Origin: an uncultured Clostridia bacterium
GTDB taxonomy: Bacteria > Bacillota > Clostridia > UBA1381 > UMGS1253
Direction of reading: 5' to 3'
Assembly: GCA_934457145.1 (NCBI GenBank)
Contig: CAKSHP010000025.1
Location: forward strand, 1 to 28,677
DNA length: 28,677 bases
The notes under the pieces were generated by a model. The model saw only the letters and a list, made by a program, of their open reading frames with translations. It did not search any database and was not told the DNA's origin. Shown here piece after piece: positions 15,785 through 23,453 of the stretch (position 1 is the stretch's first letter; each line of letters begins with the position of its first letter). Made by a program: the position numbers and the translations under genes.

Positions 15785-16728
15785 TGAAAAAAACATTGTT
15801 TGCGATAGGCGAGGCGCTTATTGATTTTATACCGGAACAGAAGGGCTGCGATTTTTCGGAGGTGAAATCATTTTCGCCAAAGGTTGGGGGAGCACCGGCA
15901 AATGTGCTTGGTGCATTTGCAAGGCTTGGCGGAAAAAGCGAGCTTATAACCCAGCTTGGAGATGACGGGTTCGGACGCAAAATTTTTGATGAGCTGAAAG
16001 GTTTTAATATTGGGCTTAAAAATGTTTTGTTTACTAAAAAGGCAAACACTGCGCTTGCGTTTGTCAGCTTAAATACCGACGGAAACCGCACGTTTTCGTT
16101 TTACAGAAATCCGTCCGCCGATATGCTTTATGACGGAGGCAATTTAACTGATAAAACCTTTGAAGATTGCTTTGCGCTTCATTTTTGTTCGGTGTCGTTA
16201 GGAAACTTTCCGATGAAGGAGGCACACAAAAAAGCAATTGAATTTGCAAAGAAAAACGGTGCGCTGATAAGCTTTGATCCGAATTTGCGTTTTCCGCTTT
16301 GGAAAAGCAAAGAGGATTTGAAAAAGGCAGTTTGCGAATTTTTGCCGATGGCAGACATTATAAAGGTGTCTGATGAGGAAATTGAATTTATAACGGGAAC
16401 GCCGGATATTGATCTTGGATGCAGAAAACTTTTGGAAAATGCCAAAGTTGTTTTGTGCACATGCGGAGCAAAGGGAGCATATGCATATGCAAAAGACTTT
16501 AAGGTGTGCGCTGTGTCAAAACCGGTTTGTGCAAAAGATACCACCGGAGCGGGCGACGCTTTTATAGGTTCGTTTTTATACAGTCTTTATAAAAACGGAT
16601 TTGATAAAGAAAAGATAGACAAAATAGATGAAAAAACATTAGAAATATTTGCCGGTTTATCTGTTGAGTATTGCTCAAAAAGCGTTTTAAAATACGGAGC
16701 AATCGAGTCTTATTCAGACAGTTTGTAA
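15784..16728 (+). CDS. PfkB-family sugar kinase, fructokinase-like
   Basis: The 314-residue product belongs to the ribokinase/PfkB group that phosphorylates sugars with ATP. The N-terminal signature is FAIGEALIDFIP with KVGGAPANVLGAFARLGG (33-50) for sugar binding. The C-terminal signature KDTTGAGDAF (251-260) contains the catalytic base Asp258 and the anion hole. GNFPMKEAH and SFDPNLRFPLW (163-173) are typical of fructokinases of the ScrK type, and this is the most likely assignment. Related 2-keto-3-deoxygluconate kinases share many of these motifs and cannot be excluded. The start codon overlaps the larE stop (TAATG), which couples it to the lar genes. This raises the possibility that it acts in the pathway whose racemase or epimerase uses the lar cofactor, but the linkage may be incidental. 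Confidence 0.88.
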   Translation: MKKTLFAIGEALIDFIPEQKGCDFSEVKSFSPKVGGAPANVLGAFARLGGKSELITQLGDDGFGRKIFDELKGFNIGLKNVLFTKKANTALAFVSLNTDGNRTFSFYRNPSADMLYDGGNLTDKTFEDCFALHFCSVSLGNFPMKEAHKKAIEFAKKNGALISFDPNLRFPLWKSKEDLKKAVCEFLPMADIIKVSDEEIEFITGTPDIDLGCRKLLENAKVVLCTCGAKGAYAYAKDFKVCAVSKPVCAKDTTGAGDAFIGSFLYSLYKNGFDKEKIDKIDEKTLEIFAGLSVEYCSKSVLKYGAIESYSDSL

Positions 16729-16778
16729 ATTATATTGCTCATTTGATAAAAATATTTGCCGCTGTATGTAAAAAAAGA

Positions 16779-16807
16779 TTGATTATAGTAAAAATATTTG
16801 TTATAAT
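16779..16807 (+). promoter_or_regulatory. Promoter for the D-Ala-D-Ala carboxypeptidase gene
   Basis: TTGATT at 16779-16784 and TATAAT at 16802-16807 are separated by 17 bases, giving 4/6 and 6/6 consensus matches. The predicted start near 16814 gives a leader of about 40 bases containing the ribosome binding site AAGGAGTG. The region 16729-16778 is AT-rich and shows no convincing terminator for the preceding kinase gene. Confidence 0.65.
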
Positions 16808-16852
16808 AACTATATATATACGAAAAATGAAATATAAGGAGTGCTGCATTTA

Positions 16853-18217
16853 ATGATAAAGAAAATATTTGTTTTGTTTTTAGCTGTTATAACAATAATG
16901 CTTTCAGCTGTTTCGGGGGCGGTTTTTGCTGAAGGAAACGAACCCGAGGTGTATGGTAAGGCGGCAATTTTAATGGATATGGATACCGGGAGAATACTTT
17001 TCGGAAAAAATATAGATGAAAAGATATATCCTGCAAGCACAACTAAAATCATGACGGCAACGCTGATTTTGGAAATGTGCGGAGATGATCTTGGTAAAAC
17101 AGTTGTTGCAAGCGATATTGTTGATTCGGTTATAGGCACAGGAGCAAGCCATATCGGCATACGTCCGGGTGAGGAGTTAACTGTTGAACAGCTTTTGTAT
17201 GCTGTGCTTGTTGCATCGGCAAACGAAGCGTGCGATGTTTTGGCGCAGTATGTGTGCTCGGGAAGTACGGACGCTTTTGTGGAGCTTATGAACCAAAAGG
17301 CAAGCGAGCTTGGAATGGAAAATACGCATTTTACAAACACACATGGTTTTCATGATGATAACCACTATACAACTGCGCGCGATATGGCAACGCTGACAAG
17401 ATATGCAATGAAAAACGAAAAGTTTCGCGAAATTGTTAAAACACCGAGTTATACAATTCCTAAGACGAATAAATATAATTACGGCGACGGAACAAGAAAT
17501 CTTTCGAATACAAGCGATCTTATAAAGCCGGGTTTTGCGGCGTATTACAAGTATGCAACGGGAGTGAAAACGGGATACACAAGCGAAGCGGGAAACTGTC
17601 TTGTGGCTTCTGCGACAAAGGAAAGTTCAAATTCCGCGGTTAAGTCAAACATGAATTTTATTGCGGCAACATTTAATTCACAGGATGAAAAAAATGTGAG
17701 CAGAAAATACAGCGATGTTAAAAACATGTTTGAGTACGGCTTTAATAATTTTAAAATGATATCGGTTGCAACACCGGGCGAGGATGTCGGCGAAACAAAG
17801 ATTTTTGCAGGAAAGGGAACGGATGTTGTTTCAGCGGTGTCTTACAGCGAAGTGAGTGCGCTTTTGCCTTCTGATACGGATACCGACAAACAAATCGAAA
17901 AAAAATACACATATTTTGAAAATATAAAGGCGCCCATAAAAAAAGGCGATAAGATAGGCAGCGCGCAGTATATTTATACAAACGAAAAAACAGGTGAAAA
18001 GATAACGCTGGCAACCACGGATTTGGTGGCGAAAAACGATATTGACAAGGATTGGTTTAAACAGTTTTTCAGCTTTATAAAAAAGATATTTACAAGCGCA
18101 TTTTTCGTTGTTATAATTATAATAATTATTATTTTGGGAATTGTTTTGTCGGTTATGCGCAATCAGCGCAAAAAAAGACGGCGCAAGTTTTTAAAAAGCA
18201 GAAAATACGGAAGATAA
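16853..18217 (+). CDS. D-alanyl-D-alanine carboxypeptidase (DacF/PBP5-like)
   Basis: This low-molecular-weight penicillin-binding protein removes the terminal D-alanine from peptidoglycan pentapeptides. The 454-residue chain has a signal peptide (1-26) and then a peptidase S11 domain. Its three active-site motifs are Ser62-x-x-Lys65 in ASTTKIM, Ser122-Ala-Asn124 in VASANEA, and Lys239-Thr-Gly241 in GVKTGYT. A PBP5-type beta-rich C-terminal domain covers about 300-400. A hydrophobic helix containing eight isoleucines in a row (about 415-435) and a strongly basic tail follow. A true membrane helix rather than the amphipathic anchor of E. coli PBP5 is notable but common in Clostridia. The ATG at 16853 fits the ribosome binding site at 16836-16843. 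A GTG four codons earlier overlaps that site. The gene has its own promoter and is followed by a hairpin, so it is probably transcribed alone. Confidence 0.93.
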   Translation: MIKKIFVLFLAVITIMLSAVSGAVFAEGNEPEVYGKAAILMDMDTGRILFGKNIDEKIYPASTTKIMTATLILEMCGDDLGKTVVASDIVDSVIGTGASHIGIRPGEELTVEQLLYAVLVASANEACDVLAQYVCSGSTDAFVELMNQKASELGMENTHFTNTHGFHDDNHYTTARDMATLTRYAMKNEKFREIVKTPSYTIPKTNKYNYGDGTRNLSNTSDLIKPGFAAYYKYATGVKTGYTSEAGNCLVASATKESSNSAVKSNMNFIAATFNSQDEKNVSRKYSDVKNMFEYGFNNFKMISVATPGEDVGETKIFAGKGTDVVSAVSYSEVSALLPSDTDTDKQIEKKYTYFENIKAPIKKGDKIGSAQYIYTNEKTGEKITLATTDLVAKNDIDKDWFKQFFSFIKKIFTSAFFVVIIIIIIILGIVLSVMRNQRKKRRRKFLKSRKYGR

Positions 18218-18222
18218 AAAAT

Positions 18223-18261
18223 ATTAAAGCCGCAGCTGCCTGTTGCATATGCGGCTTTAAT
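18223..18261 (+). terminator. Hairpin terminator after the carboxypeptidase gene
   Basis: ATTAAAGCCGCA at 18223-18234 and TGCGGCTTTAAT at 18250-18261 form a perfect 12-base-pair stem with a 15-base loop containing GCAGCTGC. The T run is short (CTTTAAT), so efficiency may be moderate. It begins 6 bases after the carboxypeptidase stop. Confidence 0.65.
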
Positions 18262-18278
18262 GCATATATAGAAAGGTT

Positions 18279-19238
18279 ATGAAGTTTTGTATGGAAAGTC
18301 TTATTTTGGCTTTGGAGGTAGTGTTTCCGCTTTTGTTTTTGATGGTTATCGGATACGCTATGAATTATTTTAAACTGTGCGACGAAAATAATTTTGAGGT
18401 TTTAAACAAACTGGTGTTTAAGATTTTTTTGCCGGTTTTGCTTTTTTACAATGTTTATAAAACAGACATTGCAGACGCCATAAATCCGCCTTTGATGCTT
18501 TTTTGTGTTACGGCGGTTGTGGCGGTTGTGGCGGTTATGTTTGTGTTTATACCGATAATTGAAAAAGACAACAAAAAAAGAGGCGTTATGATTCAGGGAA
18601 TTTTCAGAAGCAATTTTGTACTTTTCGGACTTCCTGTCACGATTTCTCTTTTAGGCGAGGCAAAGGTTGGCGTAACATCGGTTTTAATAGCGGTTGTAGT
18701 TCCGCTTTTTAATGTGCTTGCGGTGGTTTGCCTGGAATTTTTCAGAGGCGGCAGGTTTGATGCAAAAAAACTGTTACATATACTGAAAGGCATAGTGACA
18801 AATCCGCTTATAATAGCATCTACACTGGGGGTTTTATGTTTGGTGTTTAATATAAAATTTCCGGATTTTGCAATGAAAGGCGTTATTGATATTTCAAAAA
18901 TTGCAACGCCTTTAGCGCTGATTGTGCTCGGGGGAACGTTTAAATTTAAGAAAATATCCGCAAATTTGGGAAGAATAATTCTGGTGACGGTATTTAAGCT
19001 TGTTGTTGTGCCGGCGGCGGTGATATCAATTGCGGCATTTATCGGCTACAGAGGGGCGCCGATTGTGACAATGCTTAGCATGTTTGCATCTCCCACGGCA
19101 GTGTCAAGCTTTACAATGGCGCAGCAAATGGAGGGTGACGGCGAGCTTGCCGGGCAGATTGTTGTGTGTACAACGGTGTTTTCCATAATTACGATTTTTG
19201 CTTTTGTGGTTTGTTTGAATAGCCTTAATTTATTTTAG
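18279..19238 (+). CDS. AEC-family transporter (auxin efflux carrier type)
   Basis: The 319-residue membrane protein has about ten hydrophobic segments in two halves, the AEC arrangement. It shows family signatures such as VFPLLFLMVIGYAMNYFKL near the N-terminus and ASPTAVSSFTMAQQMEGDGELAGQIV in two adjacent blocks near the C-terminus, the latter with the conserved prolines and TT pair of the final helices. Bacterial members carry organic acids such as malate or malonate, but the substrate here is unknown. Two starts are possible. The ATG at 18279 lies only two bases from AAAGG at 18272-18276, while the ATG at 18291 lies 14 bases away and begins MESLILALEVVFPLLF, which fits the family better. 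I keep the longer form with this caution. A triplicated 9-base unit at 18512-18538 encodes AVV repeats in one helix. Confidence 0.85.
   Translation: MKFCMESLILALEVVFPLLFLMVIGYAMNYFKLCDENNFEVLNKLVFKIFLPVLLFYNVYKTDIADAINPPLMLFCVTAVVAVVAVMFVFIPIIEKDNKKRGVMIQGIFRSNFVLFGLPVTISLLGEAKVGVTSVLIAVVVPLFNVLAVVCLEFFRGGRFDAKKLLHILKGIVTNPLIIASTLGVLCLVFNIKFPDFAMKGVIDISKIATPLALIVLGGTFKFKKISANLGRIILVTVFKLVVVPAAVISIAAFIGYRGAPIVTMLSMFASPTAVSSFTMAQQMEGDGELAGQIVVCTTVFSIITIFAFVVCLNSLNLF
18512..18538 (+). repeat. Three tandem 9-base units in the AEC transporter gene
   Basis: GGCGGTTGT at 18512-18520 and 18521-18529 is followed by GGCGGTTAT at 18530-18538. The unit length keeps the frame and encodes an AVV repeat inside a membrane helix. 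Confidence 0.6.
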
Positions 19239-19263
19239 ATAAAGTTTACAGGGGGAATTGATT

Positions 19264-19776
19264 ATGATAAAAATGGCGCAGTTTTACAAAGTCAGTTATG
19301 AAAGATTTGAAAAAGATTTTAAAGATTGTTTTGAAAATGCAAATGACGCTGAGATAAAAAATATATATGACAGTTTAAAAATGCCTGCGCGCGCAACGGC
19401 GGGTTCTGCGGGGTATGACTTTTTTTCGCCGGTTGACATTTGCTTAAAACCCGGAGAAACTATAAAAATACCTACAGGGATGAGAGTTAAAATCGATGAA
19501 GGATGGGTTTTAAAATGTTATCCGAGAAGCGGTCTTGGATTTAAGTTTCGTATGCAGCTTAACAATACTGTCGGCATAATTGACAGCGATTATTTTAATT
19601 CAGACAACGAAGGTCATATTTTTGCTAAAATAACAAATGATACAAATGAGGATAAAACTTTGACGGTTGCGGCGAATACGGGATTTATGCAGGGAATTTT
19701 TGTGCAGTACGGTATAACGTTTGACGATTGCGCAAACGATGTGCGAAACGGCGGATTCGGCAGTACGACTAAATAA
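19264..19776 (+). CDS. dut: dUTP diphosphatase (trimeric dUTPase)
   Basis: The enzyme hydrolyses dUTP to dUMP and pyrophosphate, keeping uracil out of DNA and feeding dTMP synthesis. The 170 residues contain the conserved dUTPase motifs: AGSAGYDFFSP (46-56) as motif 1, YPRSGLG (86-92) as motif 2, GIIDSDYF (104-111) with the catalytic aspartate as motif 3, and RNGGFGSTTK at the C-terminus as motif 5. A glutamine-containing strand FMQGIF supplies part of motif 4. An N-terminal extension of about 40 residues before motif 1 is longer than in E. coli, a pattern I associate with Clostridia and some phages. There are no phage genes around, so it looks chromosomal. The ATG at 19264 has GGGGG at 19251-19255, and a TTG two codons upstream is less likely. 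Confidence 0.93.
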   Translation: MIKMAQFYKVSYERFEKDFKDCFENANDAEIKNIYDSLKMPARATAGSAGYDFFSPVDICLKPGETIKIPTGMRVKIDEGWVLKCYPRSGLGFKFRMQLNNTVGIIDSDYFNSDNEGHIFAKITNDTNEDKTLTVAANTGFMQGIFVQYGITFDDCANDVRNGGFGSTTK

Positions 19777-19799
19777 CAAACGAACGGAGAAATAATTTT

Positions 19800-20282
19800 A
19801 TGAAGGCAAATTATAAGACAAATGCCATGCGTTTGCTTGACAGCGCAAAGGCCGTGTATACGGCGCATCACTATGATGATGCAGATGAATTTAAAGACGG
19901 AATAACAGTTGCAAAAGAGCTTGGAATAGATGAAAAAAGGGTTTATAAAACATTGGTTACCGGTTCTGCGTCAAAACAGTATTACGTTTTTGTAATACCC
20001 GTGGCAAAGGAGCTTGATTTAAAAGCTGCGGCAAAGGCTGTCGGCGAAAAGAGCGTTGAGATGATAAAGGTCAGCGATATAAACAAAATTACGGGCTATA
20101 TAAGAGGCGGCTGCACCCCTATAGCAATGAAAAAGGACTATAAAACGGTTATAGATCGGTCGGCACAGGAGCTTGACAGCTTTTATATAAGTGCGGGAAA
20201 AAGAGGGTATCAGATAGAAATTTCGCTTTCGGAGCTTAAAAAAGTTATAGATTTTGATTTGTGCGATATTGTTCATAAATAA
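19800..20282 (+). CDS. ybaK: Cys-tRNA(Pro) deacylase, YbaK-type
   Basis: YbaK clears tRNA-Pro misloaded with cysteine, acting in the cytoplasm with prolyl-tRNA synthetase. The 160-residue protein begins KTNAMRLLDSAK, as in the family, and has the conserved VYKTLVTG with Lys50, FVIPVAKELDLKAAAKAVGEK (64-84 in two overlapping blocks), and GYIRGGCTPIAMKK (about 98-111), which forms the substrate pocket. SAGKRGYQIEIS closes the domain. The length is normal. The ATG at 19800 is preceded by GGAG at 19785-19788 with a long spacing of 11 bases. It stands 23 bases after dut and 21 bases before leuA, in a tightly packed co-directional run. I see no functional link with its neighbours, so this looks like an ordinary housekeeping position. 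Confidence 0.92.
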   Translation: MKANYKTNAMRLLDSAKAVYTAHHYDDADEFKDGITVAKELGIDEKRVYKTLVTGSASKQYYVFVIPVAKELDLKAAAKAVGEKSVEMIKVSDINKITGYIRGGCTPIAMKKDYKTVIDRSAQELDSFYISAGKRGYQIEISLSELKKVIDFDLCDIVHK

Positions 20283-20303
20283 CATTGTATGAGGTAAAAA
20301 GTT

Positions 20304-21818
20304 ATGGGAAAGATAAGATTTTTTGATACAACGCTTCGCGACGGCGAGCAAACGCCGGGGGTGAACTTTAATAGGGAAGAAAAACTCGATATTGCAAAAA
20401 GGCTTGAAAAGCTTGGCGTTGATGTTATTGAGGCAGGATTTGCGGCAGCGTCCGAAGGGGATTTAAATGCGATAAGAGAAATTGCAAAAAATGTTAAAGA
20501 GTCATACGTATGCTCTCTTGCAAGAGCCACAAAAAGCGATATTGATGCGGCGTGGGAGGCAGTTAAGCTGGCTAAAAATCCATATATTCATACGTTTATT
20601 GCAACGAGCGATATACATATGAAATACAAGCTGAAAATGACGGAAGAACAGGTGCTTGAAAGGGCAGTAAACGCTGTTTTACATGCAAAAAGATATTGCA
20701 ATGAAATTGAGTTTAGCGCAGAGGACGCATCAAGGACAAATCCGGAGTTTTTGTATAAAGTTTTGGAGGCCGTTATAAAAGCAGGCGCCACATGCGTAAA
20801 TGTTCCCGATACCGTGGGATATGCAAGTCCTAAAGGGTATGCGGATTTGATTTTGAAAATAAAAGAAAATGTGTGCGGAATAGATAATGTGTTTTTAAGC
20901 GCGCACTGTCATAATGATTTGGGAATGGCGACTGCCAATACGCTTTCGGCGATTGCTGCCGGTGCAAATCAGGCGGAGTGTACTATAAACGGACTCGGTG
21001 AACGCGCTGGCAACACTTCGTTTGAAGAAGTTGTTATGGGAATATATACAAGACCGGATTTGTATAAAAATCCGACATATAATATTGACACGAAAAAGAT
21101 AAGCCGGATAAGCAAGCTTGTTTCAAGCGTTTCAGGCGTTAATATAAATCCTTTAAAGCCGATTGTCGGAGCGAATGCATTTGCCCACGAATCGGGCATA
21201 CATCAAGACGGCGTTTTAAAAAATCCGCTTACATACGAGATTATGACTCCGGGCGTTATAGGGCTTGGCGAAACAAAGCTTTCTCTCGGAAAGCTTTCGG
21301 GCAGGGCTGCATTTAAAAATCATATTGAAGCACTGGGTTACAATCTTGAAAAAGAAGAGCTTGACCGCGCATTTGAAAAATTTAAAGCTCTTGCCGATAA
21401 GAAAAAAGAAGTAAAAGACGACGATATTGAAGCTATTATAAACGAGCATATATCAAAAATACCCGAAACATTTACAATGCTTGCAATGCAGATAACAAGC
21501 GGAAATAATATGATTGCAACCGCAACGGTTACAATGAAAAAAGACGATAATACATTTACCGACGCTGCAACCGGCGACGGTCCGGTTGATGCTATATTTA
21601 AAACAATCAGAAGAATGACAAATGTTTTCCCTGAACTTAAAACATATCAGTTACGCGCCGTGACGGACGGTACGGACGCGCTCAGCGAAGCGACTGTTAT
21701 GATAACTGTGGATGATAAGCCGTACAGGGCGAAAGCAGTCAGCACAGACGTTCTGGAGTCGAGCGCGAAGGCTTATTTAAATGCGATAAACCGCAGCTTG
21801 CTTCAGACATTAAACTAA
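20304..21818 (+). CDS. leuA: 2-Isopropylmalate synthase
   Basis: LeuA condenses 2-oxoisovalerate with acetyl-CoA, the first committed step to leucine. The 504 residues comprise a TIM-barrel catalytic domain (about 1-280), linker domains and a C-terminal regulatory domain (about 370-500) where leucine normally binds. Visible signatures are FDTTLRDGEQTPG with Arg12 and Asp13 (7-19), metal ligands His201 and His203 in HCHNDLGMATANT, NGLGERAGNTSFEE, HESGIHQDG, and DAATGDGPVDAIF in the regulatory domain. The ATG at 20304 follows GAGG at 20290-20293. The next gene is a homologous citramalate synthase, so the two acyl-condensing enzymes are neighbours. leuB, leuC and leuD are not in the window. I found no T-box or leader peptide in the 21 bases upstream, so regulation is not apparent here. 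Confidence 0.93.
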   Translation: MGKIRFFDTTLRDGEQTPGVNFNREEKLDIAKRLEKLGVDVIEAGFAAASEGDLNAIREIAKNVKESYVCSLARATKSDIDAAWEAVKLAKNPYIHTFIATSDIHMKYKLKMTEEQVLERAVNAVLHAKRYCNEIEFSAEDASRTNPEFLYKVLEAVIKAGATCVNVPDTVGYASPKGYADLILKIKENVCGIDNVFLSAHCHNDLGMATANTLSAIAAGANQAECTINGLGERAGNTSFEEVVMGIYTRPDLYKNPTYNIDTKKISRISKLVSSVSGVNINPLKPIVGANAFAHESGIHQDGVLKNPLTYEIMTPGVIGLGETKLSLGKLSGRAAFKNHIEALGYNLEKEELDRAFEKFKALADKKKEVKDDDIEAIINEHISKIPETFTMLAMQITSGNNMIATATVTMKKDDNTFTDAATGDGPVDAIFKTIRRMTNVFPELKTYQLRAVTDGTDALSEATVMITVDDKPYRAKAVSTDVLESSAKAYLNAINRSLLQTLN

Positions 21819-21860
21819 AAACTATTTGTGCCGGTGCACAGCGGCGGAATGGAGATTTAT

Positions 21861-23441
21861 ATGGACGAAAAAATATACATATTGGATTCAACTCTCAGAG
21901 ATGGAATGCAAAGCGAGGGAATTTCGTTTTCGGTTGACGATAAGTTAAAAATCGTGAGAAAACTTGATGAATTTTCGGTTGATTACATTGAAGCCGGAAA
22001 TCCTTCTTCAAACCCGAAGGATATTGAGTTTTTTGAGCGCGTTGCGCATGAAAATTTAAAACACAGTAAAATTGTTGCTTTCGGAAGCACAAAAAGAGCA
22101 AATGTGGCTGCGTGCGATGATGCAAACATACAGGCGCTTATAAATGCAAACACAGAGGTTGTTTGTGTGTTCGGAAAATCGTGGAGGCTGCACGTTAGAG
22201 ATATTTTAAAGATTTCAGACAAGCAAAATCTTGAAATTATAAAAGATACTGTTTCATATTTAAAAAGCGCCGGCAAAGAGGTGTTTTTTGATGCGGAGCA
22301 TTTTTTTGACGGATATAAAGATGACAGTGAATATGCAATACAGGCTATAAAGGCGGCAGATGACGCAGGAGCGGACTGCATAGTTTTATGTGACACGAAC
22401 GGCGCCGCATTTCCTTATGAAATTGAAGAAATTACGGCGGCGGCAAAGAAGGCGGTTAAAGCAAAAATCGGCATACACTGTCATAACGATATCGGCATGG
22501 CGGCAGCAAATTCTGTGTTTGCCGTGCGCGGAGGAGCGAGGCATATCCAGGGAACCATAAACGGTATCGGAGAGCGCTGCGGCAATGCAAATCTTTGTAC
22601 GATAATTCCGGACTTGCAGCTAAAGCTTGGATATACATGTGTGGATAAAGAAAAAATAGAAGATATTACGGCACTTTCAAGATATGTCAGCGAAATATCA
22701 AATATAGCAAATGACAAACATCAGCCGTATGTGGGAGAAAGTGCGTTTTCGCATAAAGCCGGTATGCATGTTGACGGTGTTTTGAAAAACCCTGATACTT
22801 TTGAACATATTAAACCCGAAAGCGTTGGAAACAGCCGAAGGATTTTAGTCAGCGAAATGAGCGGCAGAGCAAACGTTTATAAGTTTATCCGTCAGATTGA
22901 TCCTTATGCGGAAAAAGACAGCAAAGATGCGAAAAAGGTTGTTGATAAATTAAAAGAGCTTGAATACGGAGGTTATCAGTTTGAAGGAGCTGAAAGCTCA
23001 ATGGAGCTTTTGGTGCGCCGCGTGCTCGGAAAATACCGCCCGTTTTTTAAACTTGATCAGTTTAAGGTTATAATAAGCGAGCCGCCGGGACAGGAAAAAA
23101 GTGCGTCGGCGCTTATAAAAATTCATGTAGGAGACAGCGAAGAAATCACGGCAGCAGAGGGCGAAGGACCGGTCGATGCGCTCGATAAGGCGCTAAGAAA
23201 AGCGCTCGAAAGATTTTATCCGCAGATTGCAACCGTAAGACTTACGGACTATAAGGTGCGCGTGCTTGAAGGCGACCGCGCGGTTGAGTCACTGGTTCGC
23301 GTTTTGGTTGAATCATCGGACGGAAATAACAAATGGAGCACTGTCGGGGTGTCGAGAGATATTATAGAGGCAAGCTGGGTGGCGCTTGTTGATTCTGTTG
23401 AATATAAATTGCTTTTGGATGCAAAAAAAATGTTATTTTAA
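21861..23441 (+). CDS. cimA: (R)-Citramalate synthase
   Basis: CimA condenses pyruvate with acetyl-CoA to give (R)-citramalate, opening a threonine-independent route to 2-oxobutyrate and isoleucine. The 526-residue protein shares the LeuA fold but has the features of the citramalate synthase subgroup: LDSTLRDGMQSEG (8-20), AFGSTKRANV (73-82), FGKSWRLHV (104-112), FDAEHFFDGYK (143-153), LCDTNGA, HCHNDIGMAAANS with His206 and His208, and NGIGERCGNANL. A regulatory domain ends the protein (about 400-520), with AAEGEGPVDALDKAL as the repeat of the LeuA-type motif. The ATG at 21861 is supported by GGAG at 21851-21854, and an upstream GTG in frame lies within a small hairpin. A short inverted repeat, TGTGC-CGGT-GCACA at 21827-21840, precedes the ribosome binding site. 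Confidence 0.92.
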   Translation: MDEKIYILDSTLRDGMQSEGISFSVDDKLKIVRKLDEFSVDYIEAGNPSSNPKDIEFFERVAHENLKHSKIVAFGSTKRANVAACDDANIQALINANTEVVCVFGKSWRLHVRDILKISDKQNLEIIKDTVSYLKSAGKEVFFDAEHFFDGYKDDSEYAIQAIKAADDAGADCIVLCDTNGAAFPYEIEEITAAAKKAVKAKIGIHCHNDIGMAAANSVFAVRGGARHIQGTINGIGERCGNANLCTIIPDLQLKLGYTCVDKEKIEDITALSRYVSEISNIANDKHQPYVGESAFSHKAGMHVDGVLKNPDTFEHIKPESVGNSRRILVSEMSGRANVYKFIRQIDPYAEKDSKDAKKVVDKLKELEYGGYQFEGAESSMELLVRRVLGKYRPFFKLDQFKVIISEPPGQEKSASALIKIHVGDSEEITAAEGEGPVDALDKALRKALERFYPQIATVRLTDYKVRVLEGDRAVESLVRVLVESSDGNNKWSTVGVSRDIIEASWVALVDSVEYKLLLDAKKMLF

Positions 23442-23453
23442 GGAAGTGAAATT

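Noticed and set aside
18109..18135. Sequencing slippage in the run of isoleucine codons near the carboxypeptidase C-terminus
   Set aside because: The frame continues into a sensible basic tail and stop followed by a hairpin, so the run is a genuine membrane helix.
18243..18270. Promoter TTGCAT/TATATA for the AEC transporter
   Set aside because: The predicted start would fall at the start codon, and the -35 lies in the terminator loop. The fit is probably accidental.
19264..19776. dUTPase as a sign of a prophage
   Set aside because: No phage structural, replication or integrase genes are nearby, and its neighbours are ordinary housekeeping genes.
20283..20303. T-box or leader peptide controlling leuA
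   Set aside because: Only 21 bases separate ybaK from leuA, far too short for either element.
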